Source of the DNA: Apostichopus japonicus | Lineage: Eukaryota > Echinodermata > Holothuroidea > Aspidochirotida > Stichopodidae | Length of the DNA stretch: 64,000 nt | Direction of reading: 5' to 3' | NCBI RefSeq assembly: GCF_037975245.1 | Contig: NC_092577.1 | Location: 18,908,898-18,972,897 of the forward strand | In this document: positions 1 through 11,726 of the stretch, piece after piece | Layout of the letters: each line of letters opens with the position of its first letter | How positions within the stretch are numbered: position 1 is the stretch's first letter | The notes under the pieces: model-generated | Told to the model about the DNA's origin: nothing | What the model saw: only the letters and a program-made list of their open reading frames with translations | Database searches by the model: none | Program-made: the position numbers and the translations under genes

Positions 1-254
1 GTAATGCTGACCTGTTACTAATAACTGGTCAAAATTAAAATGGGCCTTGTACCCCTTACTGGTAGCCCTGGTCCAGGTGTACTCTAGTATAATTATGCTG
101 TCATTGATTAGATGGGGAAGATCTATTTCCATGGTATTCATGTAGCTATAGGCTATGCCCTAAATGACTAGGTCTGACCTAACCCGGGTTTGGCTAAGCA
201 ATATATATAAAGTCCAAGTTATATGCATTATAAAGCAAAGGATATGCTAGTATA
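1..254. other. No recognisable feature
   Basis: AT-rich sequence left of the first transposon. I see no coding exon, RNA gene or obvious repeat structure. Confidence 0.5.
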
Positions 255-440
255 TTAAAGAGGCCATGACACGAAAAATCCAACTCATCGAGAGTAACTT
301 CCTCTGAATCTATGAGAAAATCTATGTTCAAAACTATCCTCAACACCTTGAAAACCTCAAGGACTAATTAGTAATTAACGTTTTAATATTCGCATCCGAA
401 AATAGATACCTGAGAATGCGATTTCACAACAAGACAATGA

Positions 441-448
441 TGACGTCA
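441..448. promoter_or_regulatory. CRE-like palindrome TGACGTCA, left subterminal
   Basis: TGACGTCA starts exactly 182 bp inside the left end of the element. A matching palindrome ends exactly 182 bp from the right end. It could be a CREB/ATF-type promoter site or a transposase-binding site. Confidence 0.5.
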
Positions 449-2169
449 TGTTAGGAACACACGTGCAAAGCTCAGGCATGTATCGGATGCGCGACGATCA
501 TACCGTTCCATATACAGTACACGCATATTTACACTGAGAGAACAACCACTGTATTACGCTATATCGTTAGAAATTTCAAGTTTGTTTTACAACTGTTGTA
601 AACTATCCGAGAGAAATGCCGGTCCGTTGTGTTGTTGGGGCTGCATAAATATCATTACCCATGCAATTAGCCTTCATCCATGGCTGAAGGACGAAAAAAA
701 ACACGGCGATTATGACCAAGTTAGTGCACAACACCAGCGCCGATTTCACTGGGCCTAGCCAGTATGCAGCTCCGAATGAAGCGAACACTTCACGGAAGCA
801 TACTACGATCCCTCCTTTTTGTTATGAAATAAAACAAATGGACTTTAACGGTTCGACATAAAAGAGTCATTCTTCTGTCAAGTAATCCACAAAAAACTAC
901 TCTGAAGACCAGATCGGGGAACAGGAAACCTCCAATGGGGCAAGTGGCGATCCTTAGGAGGTAGCGCGCCGAGCACTAGTAGTACTATAGTATGGTTCCC
1001 CTATAGTATTAGCGTTACTACACTGAAGTCGCAATAGACGAAGAGATTTTACTGTATCATCTAAATTAACACCCCCTTCATTGCTCTATTGTATACTAAT
1101 AAGCTATGAGGTTAGCTTCAGAGGCGATGGGTTACATCTTCTTGTGAACAAATCTCAGTGCCCCAATTTATTTCTGGAATATGCTGGATCAGTTAATTAT
1201 AGCAATAATTTCTTATGCCTATTCCAGGAAAACCATTTATTATGTTGTGGAGGGAGTGGGGGTAATGGGGATGGGTCAAAATAGGTAGGTAAAAAGATTT
1301 TATTCCAAAGGTTGTTTAATTAAATCTCAAAGCGATTTATTTTAAAGTCACAGAGCCAAAAATTCACACAACATAGTTCAAGTGTTAAATCATTGAACAA
1401 AATTTATTCAATATCAGTTCTAGACAGTCATTCTGGACAATCTGAACTAACATTAACAACAATCATTGTATTATATGACATAAAAGTAAAACTGTACTTT
1501 CCATAAACATTATCATTCTTAAATTACACTAATGTAATTTGTGACATCAAAGGAGGTTAAAAGAAAACAACTTACATGATTTTTTTTGCTTTAAGCCTAC
1601 AAAGCAGTTGCATGTCCATCGCTATCAATCGTTGTTGTGACAAATTAATTAGAATAATCCAGAAGCAAATACAATACAGGGTTATTTAAACCAAGAAACA
1701 CTGCACGACGCAACTCACATGCAAAAATGTTACCCACGCACGACGACACGTACAACACTGATGGGCAATGTGAAACACAGCATCACACGCATTAAAACAA
1801 TCGAAGACCATTAACAGGGTGTACTGCTGAGTTTTTGAAGAAAGACTACAAAACAAACCAACTGCTGCTGAAGAAACAGTCTAAACATTCAAGAGTTCTG
1901 CTGCCTCCATTGGTCTTTAATATGACTTTTCTGTCAAATATCATTGGTGATATGGTTATTTTGGCTTCCAGATTAAAGGTACGAATCAAACGAGGTAAAT
2001 GCCCCTAAAAAGGTCAATGCCCGTTCCCTTATGCACATATTATATGACATCACGGTCACGCCAATACTTGTATCCAAATGCTTCAAAACATGCCTTTTCT
2101 TTTATTGTTGATGTTGGGTCTGGAAAATAACCTTTTCATCCGGAATTAAAAGTCTTGAATTTCAATATA

Positions 2170-2402
2170 TCAACACTGAGGGAACCCTGACGGATTGATA
2201 ATCCAACACAATCGTAGTTTAGAAAGGCTTCCTATACAATGAGTTTTCTCCTGGCAACTTGAATCCAGTGTAATGACCATTGGCTGGAAAATCACTTCTG
2301 ATCCTTTGGACTGCACATGATGGTAGCACACCCCTGACGTGTCTTGCTAGGAACCTCAAGTATCATTGAACCTGTTGACCGTAGGCTATGTATCTGTACT
2401 GC
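2170..2402 (-). pseudogene. P2X7-C-terminal-like exon 2, copy 1, with nonsense codon
   Basis: Reading leftwards from a strong splice acceptor (pyrimidine tract then CAG before 2402), the translation gives QYRYIAYGQQVQ, then a TGA, then YLRFLARHVRGVLPSC, AVQRIRSDFP and YTGFKLPGENS. This follows the conserved block of the intracellular C-terminal domain of P2X7-like proteins (AYRQ, a Trp-containing stretch, LPSC, IR..FP, YTGF). The TGA sits where that family has a tryptophan, so a TGG-to-TGA change is likely. The second copy of the element carries the same TGA. The reading ends at a stop at 2170-2172. The frame is also lost near 2222, where about 28 bp are deleted relative to copy 2. The family assignment rests on motif recognition only. 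Confidence 0.65.
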
Positions 2403-2825
2403 CTGGGAAAAAATTTATGAAAGTTCAAAATGTATTGTTGGCCATGATGTCCACAATAACAAGCAGGCACACAATGTACAGTTATGGTTACATTTGTTGT
2501 GATTTTACACCTTCCATGTATCATGAAACATTCCTTTGTTTCAGAAAATTGATTTGCAAAACTCCAGGCCAAAGTACTAGCCAAGTAATAATGAGTATGA
2601 AATAACACATATGCCTACCTAGCATGGCTGCATAATGCAACTTACATCCCCGAGCCAAACTTTCAGTATGCAACCAACCCTACTAGTACTACACACTCTA
2701 CATATGGGTTGTAAGTTACCGTAACACAACGCACAATACGGTTTAGGGTGTTCCGCGAATTCCAACAACACATGCACAAAATGGACTGGATTTTGTTTTT
2801 AAATGCTTCGTTAATAAATTCTTAC

Positions 2826-3100
2826 CACGTTGTATGTTCCTTGCAATGGTTTCGAACGGATTTCTTCTTCGATATGTTGTGGAGCTTCAATTTCGGCTCG
2901 TTTAACAGGCTCGAACTGATACGGTTCTAACACTTCCGCTCCACCCTCAGCGTTCGGTTCAATATTGGAATGATCATCGCCTTCACTCTCTGCTACGAAT
3001 ATGAGAAAGGGCACTCTAATTATAGCCCAATTTCACTGCCTAGTGAAGAACCATTATCACTTTGAACTTCGGTTGCCGCATTTGGCTCTGGATCCGCCAT
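2826..3100 (-). pseudogene. P2X7-like first exon in transposon copy 1
   Basis: From an ATG at 3100 (MADPEPNAATEVQ) the frame runs into a TAA after about 26 codons. An acidic reading then continues in another frame with EVLEPYQFEPVKR and ends at a splice donor (GTAAGA read leftwards from 2825). The PY.FEP motif after an acidic start is typical of the N-terminus of multicopy invertebrate P2X7-like proteins. The ATG lies about 330 bp inside the element's right end and just past two TGACGTCA palindromes, so those may be its promoter. Copy 2 shares the frame break, so this exon was already broken before the copies separated. Confidence 0.6.
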
Positions 3101-3233
3101 TTCACAGGAAATTTTGATTTGATATCGCACTTGTGATCGGTGTTTTGTTTAGTAACTACTAGTGGTATGTGTACTTGTCTACTGTGTACGTGAATGGTAC
3201 CGTAGCAGCGACAACAAATATGTGTTCAAAACG

Positions 3234-3251
3234 TGACGTCACATGACGTCA
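3234..3251. promoter_or_regulatory. Paired TGACGTCA palindromes, right subterminal
   Basis: Two TGACGTCA sites (3234-3241 and 3244-3251). The outer one ends 182 bp from the right terminus, mirroring the left end. They lie upstream of the minus-strand ATG at 3100. Confidence 0.5.
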
Positions 3252-3437
3252 TGCGAATCGGAAAATTTTCGAGTAAACAAGGTTTCAAACGCCGAAAAGG
3301 GTAAATTCATTCTCAATTTTCGACTTGAAAAATCAAGTTTTAAACTGGCAGATTGGTTGATACATGTTCTAGAGAACATTCTTTGATGGATCCCAAAAAT
3401 ATAGGACTTTGAAATTTTCGTGTCATGGCCACTTTAA

Positions 3438-4410
3438 TACTTCAAGATTGAATTTGAAAGATGCCAATTGTAGCAATTAAAAATTAGACCCATTGGCAAC
3501 ATTTAATTTACATTCATCAAAGGAACATAAACATGAGGATTTTTTTGTATGCCAATGCCTAGCCTGTGAGAATATTATGAAAATATCAGCTGTTTTAACT
3601 TAATATTGCTACTGCTTGGCTAATTTTTATTGCAATTCTCTAAAATAATATGTGCGTCACCTTCAATCTTGAGGAAAAGAATAATTAAAAATGCTCCAAA
3701 TTTTGCTGTACAAATTTTCGTTGATGCATATACACACCTACTGTCTGACCCTGACCTATAAATAAGACCAGCGATGAAGTCTAGATGCCATGTGTACATG
3801 TGAATTATAATTAACTTTTTTTTCTGCTGGGAATTTCATTGATCTCCTATATTTCTTTGCTAAATTTGGTAAACATTTTTAAAAATGTAGGCCTAGTACT
3901 AATTTTAGTAAGCCTGCAGTAGGGGCCCTCAGTACTACTATAGTGGTACTAAACATGTACACAATTTTTCTGGCCGTTCCCGATAAGACTAAGCTCCCGT
4001 TTGCCACTATAAATGCACTTTTTAACAGGTAGAAAGTTCCTTTTTTTTCTATATTTTTATTTGACATTTGGAAGAAATTTGAACAGCTATTACTCTTTAT
4101 CAATTAAGCAGTAAATCCCACCGAATCAACTCATTAAGTTCTTTATTAAGGAATTACAACAGTTGACACGACTTACCTCATTCTGTTTCGTTAGCTTGAA
4201 TGATCAACTTTCCGACTTTTCTTGCACTTCATAACTTGGCGCTTTTTCTCTTTTCTCCCTTATGCGCATGCACAATGTTATAGCCGCGCCCACATTGCCA
4301 CTACTTCTGGCATGAGCGCATGCGTCGAAACGAATATCGTCTGGTTCACTTTCCTTGTGTTCTGGTTCGATGACGGGTAGCAACGTCTCACGTAGGCTTC
4401 AAGTATACGT
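3438..4410. other. Mostly unassigned AT-rich stretch
   Basis: No coding exon recognised. Only the short CpG-richer segment near 4260-4330 stands out. Confidence 0.4.
4261..4326. promoter_or_regulatory. Two NRF1-like palindromes in a CpG-richer patch
   Basis: TATGCGCATGCAC at 4261 and GAGCGCATGCGTCG at 4313 both resemble the NRF1 core GCGCATGCGC. They sit in a locally CpG-rich stretch, which would fit a broad promoter, but no adjacent gene is recognised. Confidence 0.3.
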
Positions 4411-5362
4411 GATCGGCGGCAAACGCGTATGGGAAGCCATGTAAGACCATGGAGCTATGGTAAGACAAACACTGAATAATATATCCGCGTATTAATTTGA
4501 ATATATACGCGTATAATTAAATTCGAACAAATACGTGTATATATTTTTAACCAATCGTAAGGTCCAAATATATCCGCGTATTAATTCCATTATAAACACG
4601 AATTAATTCGAATACATATATGAGGATTAATTCCTCAAAATTTTTAACCCAGAAGGTATACAAAATGTCAGAATCTTGACCTTTTATCTCCAAATTTTGA
4701 TTGTTAAAGTCAAATTCGTGACATAAAAGGTCAACATTTTGACTTTAAAGTCAATATTTTAATATTTTTAATATTTTAATATACTTGATAGGATGAAAAG
4801 AGATTTGTTTTATTTTTAATCTCAACATTTTGAGATAGAAAGTTAAAAATTATGAGATAAAAAAAGCAACATTTTGAGATTTGAGGACAACTTTTTTCCT
4901 TCCTTTGTTCCTATTAAGCCTCCGTGTGTAGTTGACAAATTAACTTCCAGGGGTAAGATTGAGAAGGGTCGCTTAGCTTCCTTCATCCGGAATAGAAGGC
5001 TTTCATGATATTTCCTACTTTTTACTATTTGATTTGAATTTTCGGGGAACTCCAAAGTGGAGGGTTGGGGAGTGATTGCTCCCCTGGGTAAGTCCATGCA
5101 CACGTTTTAATTCATATATATATAATGGCGTATTAAGTCATGATGTGGTCTAGATTTAGTACGTTGGCCAGGGCGTACGTCAATATAGAGACTAACTTTG
5201 TCATCTCTCATTTATTGAACTGGCGCGGCTAATGCGGGTGACAGATAAGACATGCAATATATGATTTAATACACGTATGAATTCGAATTAATACGAGGAT
5301 ATTAATACGAGGATATATGCGGTGTTTGTCCTATATGGCTTTGCCATACACGCGGCGCCGAT
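4411..5362. mobile_element. Inverted-repeat (MITE-like) element with repeated subterminal words
   Basis: The segment 4411-4500 is matched in inverted orientation by 5281-5362. Shared blocks include TCGGCG, GTATGG, AAGCCAT, GACAAACAC, and TATATCC followed by CGTATTAATT. The word CGTATTAATT recurs several times near both ends, as expected of transposase-binding subterminal repeats. The interior (4660-4880) is rich in permuted words such as GACTTT, TTTTGAGA and AAAGTCAA. Exact ends and a target duplication could not be fixed. No coding capacity. Confidence 0.5.
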
Positions 5363-5585
5363 GCAGCTTTACTGGATCGGAACGGCCGGTGTTATATTCA
5401 TATATTTAACATTTGCAGTGAATTAACAGGTAATCCATAAGTCCAAGAGGATCTGTTATTAGAATAATATAGAACGATAATCTGACGGCAAATTTAATTT
5501 GCTTATCTATTACCGATAAATTTCCAGCTTACGATATGAACAGGTCACTCAAAACGGCTTAAATACGTAAAGTAAGCGATATCGG

Positions 5586-5844
5586 CATGACGCCTCCGGC
5601 TCCCCGGCGGTATGCCGCTTACTGGCCGCCGGTGGCATCTCGGCCTTCATCCGCCGGCGGTAAACCGCTTCTTTACCGAGGGCGGCTTGCCGCCTGCTCA
5701 CCGCCGTCGGCCCGCCGGCGGCAGGCCGACGTCGGCAAGCCGCATGTTAGCCGACGTCGGCCCACCGGCGGGTATTAAGCGGTTTGCCGCTGCCGATATG
5801 CCGCTGGTATGCCGCCGGCGGCCCGACGTCGGCTTGCTGGCTGG
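5586..5844. repeat. GC-rich palindromic island
   Basis: About 260 bp of very GC-rich DNA in an AT-rich setting, built from permuted palindromic words: GCCGACGTCGGC-type, CCGCCGGCGG-type, and the recurring stretches TATGCCGC and AAACCGCTT. It abuts the 5' end of a truncated LINE. The long readings through it on both strands are a by-product of composition and are not genes. Confidence 0.6.
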
Positions 5845-5847
5845 GTA

Positions 5848-6643
5848 GAGGTGAGGCAGGAACTTGTCGTAACGGTTTTGGGTCGGTTTGGGGCTGTCAA
5901 GGCTGCCAAAATGTGCTCCTATGCACAAGCCCCTGGGGTGTTGAACGGGCACCGATAGGTTCGGATCGACCTGAAACAGGACATACCCTCCTTCCTGTTT
6001 ATAGCAGGGCATAAAGCCCACGTGCGGTATCCCGGTCAGCCCCGTACCTGCTTCAGGTGTGGGGAGACCGGGCACGAAGCCAAGGGCTGCCCAAACAAGA
6101 AATGTGGGCGCTGCCTTCGTCTTGGGCATGATAGCACCGCTTGCCCAAACGAGGTTGTGTGCTCACTATGTGGGAAGGAGGGATATGTCTTTCGAGCTCC
6201 TCCCTCCTCTTATGTCTCTAGGACTAAGAGTGGGGGTAAGTCAAGTTCCGACGCACCTACTACTTCACGAGAGGAGGGGGAATCTGTTGGGATTTTACCC
6301 TCCCCTGCACCTGGTTCACCCTCCCCCGTCGTTGCCCGCACCGAGAAAGTCTCCACCAGCTTCCCCCATCAACTCGTCCAGTTCCGTCCCCAGTCCGCCG
6401 CCGGTATCGCCAGATCCGGAGGCTTTGTCTGACGGAGAATCGGTGGTCATCGATTCTCCGGAGGCTCTGTCTGACAGCGACTCCGGTGAATCGGTGATCA
6501 GCGAGCCGAAACGTGCCACTGGGACGAGCTGGTACGACGAAATGGGGGAACCCTCTCTTAAAAGGTCGGCTTCAAGTGACGACTCGGACGACGATATGTC
6601 GTCTAGGGCGCGCTTGAAGCTTACGGAATCGTCGTCTTCGTAG
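5848..6643 (+). pseudogene. LINE ORF1 remnant, CCHC zinc-knuckle protein
   Basis: This covers the C-terminal part of ORF1. The knuckle block CFRCGETGHEAKGC is intact and the following knuckles are largely kept, with one Cys region altered (HVFRACPSS in the full copy is YVFRAPPSS here). A CAG codon of the full-length copy (GHRQVR) is TAG here near 5956, a nonsense change. A frame change after the proline-rich linker (about 6330) leads into the acidic Ser/Asp-rich tail ending in TESSSS at 6643. In the intact element the protein would bind LINE RNA. Confidence 0.8.
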
Positions 6644-6663
6644 TTTTGCCCCACTGCCCTCTC

Positions 6664-9600
6664 ATGGCCCATACACTTTCAGTTGCCACTTTGAACGTGA
6701 ATGGCATGAGGGATCATCGCAAGGGCAGTCGCATTTTCCAATATTGTAAATCAATGGAGGTCGACTGCGTTTGCCTGCAAGAAACACATATTTTGGAAGA
6801 AGATGTCCCTCTATGGGATTATGAGTGGGGTGGTGAGCTGCATGCTTCGTTTGGTTCGTCTTCATCCTGTGGAACTGTCATCCTTCTGTCAGCTCGTCAG
6901 GCGGGTTGTGCCACTAGGGTGGAGACGGATCACGAGGGCCGATTGGTTTGCATTCTATTCAAGTATCCACAGGGTAACATCGCCATTTGCAATGTGTATG
7001 GACCCAATCGGCCTTCTGCTAGACGAGATTTTTTTTAACACGCTGCCTTCCTTTGTTCCTGGTAGTGCGCCGTGTGTCATGGTCGGAGACTTTAACTGTG
7101 TCCCAGACTCGGGTCTTGACAGACTCGGAACTTCTGTGTCTGCTAGTCCTGACGCTGGAATCACAGAGCTGGACAGATTTACTTCGGCACACCTTTTGGC
7201 CGATGTATGGAGGTATATGCACCCGTGTAGTACGGGGTATACGTGGGTGAGGCCTAACGGAGAAGATGCCTCCAGGATAGATCGGGTGTATGCGCCCATG
7301 AGTTTTAAATTTTCGGGTTGCGAGACGCTCAGCTGTCCGCTCTCTGACCATGACACTGTAGTAGCACGTTTTGTTTTGCCTTCCATTTTCCCGATCGGGC
7401 GGGGCCTATGGAAGCTTAACTGTCGGATTCTTGGCGAGGCAGAGTTCCGCCAAGGTTTCGAGACCAGGTACAAAGGATGGCAAACATTGAAGCCGGCCTT
7501 TGCCTCTACATCCCAGTGGTGGGATGATGTCAAGTTGCGCATCAAACGCTACGCAATTCAGTATTGCGTGACCCGCGCACGGCGTCGAAGACAAAAATTC
7601 TCGAAGCTGTGCGCGGAGGTCAGGTTTGGCGACTCTTCGGCTGTCATCGCTTTGCAGACATATCTAGATGAAAAGTACCACGGTGCCCGCGTCAGGGCCC
7701 GTGTCGAAGCGGTGGAAGCAGAGGAGCGCCCATCACTTGAGGTTTTATCAGTCCGTAAGCTCATCGGCGGGTGACCGACGCGTCCCATCTGTGCGCGCTA
7801 CTGATGGGACCGTGGTTAGTGACCCTCACGGCATTGTCCGCGTATATAAAGAATATTATTCGAGTTTGTTTACGCGTGGCAATGTCGACTTGTCGGCACA
7901 GGCCGATTTGTTGCGGGGAATGTTAAAAACCGTTCCCCACGATGTAAATGATATTTTGGGGGGCGGAATAACCACTTGGAAGGCTTTGGAAGGCGCTTTC
8001 GAAGATGAAGAATGGCAAGTCCCCGGGTTCGGACGGGCTTCCGAGGGAGTTCTACCGGGCCTTCTGGGTAATGATATGACCCGACATCAGAGCCGTCTTC
8101 GAAGACGCCTTCCACAACGGACTGTTACACCAAAGTCAACGTCTGGGCATGATTACTTTGCTGCCCAAGTCTGGGGACCCCTTGAATCCTCATAACAAGC
8201 GTCCGATCACCTTGTTAAATGTGGACTACAAGTTGCTGGCCAAGGCTTTGTGCAACCGCCTTGCACTGGCTATGCCGCATCTTGTGGGTGACCTCCACAC
8301 TTGTGCAGTGAAGGGTCATTGCATCCAGCAGAACTTGTGGTTGATGCGCGACTTGACCGAATTTGTTATTGAGCGTGATCTGCCATGTGCATTGGTGTCT
8401 CTTGACCAGCAGAAGGCCTTTGACATGGTGGATCGCGGTTTTTTAATGAAGGTTTTGGAGACGTTTAGGATGCATCCAAATTTTCGTAAATGGATTTCTG
8501 TTTTGTATCAGGAAAGTGTCAGTTCTGTAATCGTAAATGGGTTTTGTTCGGAGGTTTTTGACGTAGAGAGGGGGGTGCGCCAAGGGTGCCCTCTGTCCCC
8601 ATTACTTTATGTTTTGTTTAGCGAGTCGCTCTCTCGTCTTTTGGAAAGGGACTCCAGACTTGCCCCATTCGTTGTGCCAGGGGGTGCCAAAGTGAAATGT
8701 ATTCAATATGCTGATGACGTCACGTGTGTAGTTTCGAGTCTGGGCTCCTTTCGTGCCCTCTCGCAGGATTTATCTATCTTTGAGAGAGCTACCGGGGCGA
8801 AGTTGAATCCGGGAAAGACAAAGGGCCTTCGTCTTGGTAGCTGGAGATACAGAGATTTACCATTCGGTGCGGCGTGGTCGGATCAGAATATCAAAATTAA
8901 TGGTATATGGTTCGGCTACGATGCACCTTGTGATGTCACCTGGAACGAGAGGGCTGAGGTTTTTGAGAGCAGGCTCGAAACTTTTGGCACCCGCTGGCTT
9001 TCGATCTTGGGGAAAGTCACCGTTATTAATCGTTTTGTTTCGCCAATCTTGTGGTACCCGGGCGTGGTGTACCCAATTCCGCGTCGCGTTCTGGTGCGGT
9101 TGGAGAGAGCGATATTTTCATTCATTTGGTCGGGTGGTACAGAGCTGGTCAAGAGGGCGGTATTGTACCAAAAACTGGAGAAGGGGGGACTAGGGGTGGT
9201 TCACCTGGGAAGTAAATTAACCAATTAAACAATTGTTTGTAGCGGTGACTGACCCAGGGTTGCCTTGTTCATATTTTGTACGTTTTTGGGGCGGATTGCA
9301 CCTGCGTCGATGGGTCCCGGCGCTGTTTGGCAACAGAGAACCGCATAGTAGTACTCCAAACAGGGTGGTGCGTGTCATTTGCTCCGCTCTGATTGAGTTG
9401 CCCCCTGTTGACCTGTCACAGCCGGCCCTCGTTCACAGTTCGTTGCGGGATAGGGCCTTGAATGCAATTTTTGTACAGGGACGTCATTCTGCCGAAGTAT
9501 GGCGTTCGGTGCATTCGAGGCTGAATGGTTGCAGGCTCCGTGATCTTGCAGGGAGAATTGCACACGGTGCCTTGGTGACCAACCTTAAAAGGTATCATTG

Positions 9601-9949
9601 GCGATTGGGTGATGGACTGTGCCCAAGGACCGGCTGTGACAGCTTAGAGAGTACCGCTCATGTTTTTTGGCATTGTAACTTTGTTTTAAACTTATGGGAG
9701 TGGTTCCAGACCTGGACCGACCGTGTAACGGGAGACCGTTCATGGTCGGTAGGACAGGGCTTTATATTATATGGGGTAGACCCTCCAGTTTGTTCGATTG
9801 CTGTATTGCATCGCATTATTTTTGTTTGCTCTATTGTGAAGAAACATGTTTGGCGGAATAGATGTGATGTGGTTTTTAGGGGGAAGGTTGCCAGTTGGCA
9901 GGCAGTCCTAGCTAGAGGCGGTGAAGTCGGACATTCGCCTTCAAGTTGA
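6664..9949 (+). pseudogene. LINE ORF2 remnant: endonuclease, reverse transcriptase, C-terminal zinc finger
   Basis: Starts at an ATG (MAHTLSVATLNVNGMRD) like the intact ORF2. The endonuclease motifs (LQETH, GDFNCVPD, SRIDRVYAP, SDHDTVV), the RT motifs (LDQQKAFDMVD, RQGCPLSP, QYADDVTC) and the zinc-finger end (CPRTGC..., HVFWHC) are all recognisable but lie in several frames. Clear lesions: a T8 run at about 7030-7037 where the intact copy has T7; an extra base near 7738; indels around 7970-8080; a frame change with loss of sequence near 9226; and another shift close to the end. It cannot encode a working protein as read. Confidence 0.85.
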
Positions 9950-10228
9950 AGGCGATTTTCGCCGTTTATCTGGGGCTGCCTTTTTTGGACGCTGGTGTGC
10001 TGGGGAAGGGTTTTTCGTTTCGCTGCGTGCGGGTCGTCCTTTTCTAGTTTTTTGAATGTTTCTGCGGGGGGGGGGGGGGGGTGTTGGGCGTTTTTGTCGC
10101 TGCAGGTCGGCGGGCGTTTTTTTTGGGGGCCTCGCTTGACCTGAGTTTCGTTTTTCAGAATGGGATGGTTCGGTAGTGCCGTTTGGCCGTGACGTTTTGT
10201 ATTCCGCATGGCGGATCACGTAAAAAGC

Positions 10229-11716
10229 ACAAATTACAACAAAATATGTGTACCATATGTCCTATGTGCTCACCATACAAGTAACAACTCCAAGAACTTA
10301 ATTTAATTGTGAAGAAGTACTGTCAATCCACCTTCTTACACAACATAACATACTGTACTTACTCACTCTATACGAGCAATTTATGTAATTTATTGTAATT
10401 GTCAACTTTCTTGTACCTTTTAATCTCCATAATCCTCTCCCTCCTTGTCAGTCACTTCCATCAAGCAATTGTTTTATCAGCTACTAAACACTGTAATGAA
10501 CACTTGTTTGCCTATACATCAAGAAAGGCTACTCAGAGTATCACTTTTCTGTGTGGTCAAAAGAGCTAGTGCACAGGTGCAATCATATCCATAAATGTCT
10601 GACTTACCTGAAAAGAAGTGCAACAAAAACTTACGGGTACTACAGAGTTATCTGACATCACTGTCTGTAGCTTCTTCCTCATTCTCTGGCTGCTAAAGAG
10701 AAACAAATACTCCTCAATTCAATGCACTTTAAAGAATTGATGTAAGTAGAGATATGAAGGGGGGGGGGGAGGTTCAGGTACCTAACGGTACTGTGCTAAC
10801 TTCTAGAATTACTGTAGAACATTACCAGACAGAACATAACATAAAGAAATCATAACAACTAAAAACTAGTCCATTGTTGGTTTTTAACTTGGGAAGTTTG
10901 CACTTACTTCTGCATCATTACTTTGAGTAAAAATATTGGCCATATTCCGAGGCCTGTTCTTATGTTACAACTGAACATTAGGCGTAACATATATCAATTC
11001 TAGAAAAATCAGACGTGTTTACTGATGAAATACAGTAGCAGCTTGTGACTATGGCGACTATGGATTCGAGTCGTATCAACATTTCTACAGTAACTGTAAT
11101 TTATTTTTCGGGGGCATTGTGGCAAACATTAAACACAATGCGGGAATAGGTTTCCTGAACAAACCTATACATTTTGTACAAAAGTATAACTTTACATTTT
11201 ACGTCGGAACCGGGTAGTATGTTCAGTTGTGCGGGTACTTGGGTTACTTGTGCAAACACTAGTTTATATCAAACTCATATCAAAGCTTTAAACAGACTAT
11301 TGCAGCCGGATGAAGACCTTTTCTGTATAATAACATGACACAAAATCTTAAAGATCTGTACTTACTGGCCCCATATTAAGCATGCTATCACTTTAAAAGC
11401 TTATGAGATTACATTCTAGCTGTAGACTGTAGAAGTTAAAAAAAAAGCTCGGACTTCAAATTAGCATGGAAATATATACATCATTCTTGTTATGTTTTTC
11501 ACTAGTATGTGTTCTTCTGGTACAGTTCAGTTTGCAAAGACGATGAAAAAATAAATGTTGTTAAACTGATTGATTCTGATCATGTCTAGCTTGGCTTGAG
11601 CTCTTGTAGAGTTGGCATGTTGAATGTTGGAATACAGCAAGCACACTTTAAGTTACATATAAACTCTGACAAAATGCTTTGTACTAAGTTTAACTGGAAA
11701 AGATACAAAATTTAAC
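10229..11716. other. Unassigned AT-rich stretch
   Basis: No coding exon or RNA gene recognised. It holds a short poly-G run near 10760 and nothing else notable. Confidence 0.4.
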
Positions 11717-11726
11717 AATGTACTGT

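Larger units (their letters stand above)
259..3433. mobile_element. TTAA-flanked inverted-terminus DNA transposon, copy 1 (Kolobok-like, non-autonomous)
   Basis: Left end AGAGGCCATGACACGAAAA and right end (reverse complement) AGTGGCCATGACACGAAAA match at 18 of 19 positions, and both sides are flanked by TTAA (255-258 and 3434-3437). A second copy with the same ends and TTAA flanks lies at 34572-39454, so the boundaries are well supported. TTAA duplication is known for the Kolobok and piggyBac superfamilies. The termini do not start with the CCY typical of piggyBac, so Kolobok-like is my inference. No transposase is readable. Degenerate minus-strand exons resembling the P2X7 C-terminal domain are present (2826-3100 and 2170-2402). 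The length is 3175 bp. Relative to copy 2 it lacks about 28 bp near 2222. Confidence 0.85.
5845..10228 (+). mobile_element. 5'-truncated Tx1-like LINE (copy C), decayed
   Basis: Nearly collinear with the full-length element at 18068-22935, starting in the middle of ORF1 and ending at the same 3' motif CACGTAAAAAGC. The 3' untranslated region keeps the terminal hairpin as CCGC-ATG-GCGG. I found no target duplication: the left junction is the GC-rich island, and the right flank reads ACAAATTAC. It contains a broken ORF1 and ORF2. Confidence 0.9.

Noticed and set aside
5587-6129. Long open readings on both strands through the GC-rich island
   Set aside because: Stop codons are rare in GC-rich palindromic DNA; the translations are low-complexity and the minus-strand one runs antisense through LINE ORF1.
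6955-7545. Minus-strand readings inside ORF2 (also at 19648-20262)
   Set aside because: They are antisense shadows of the LINE ORF2 and have no motif of their own.
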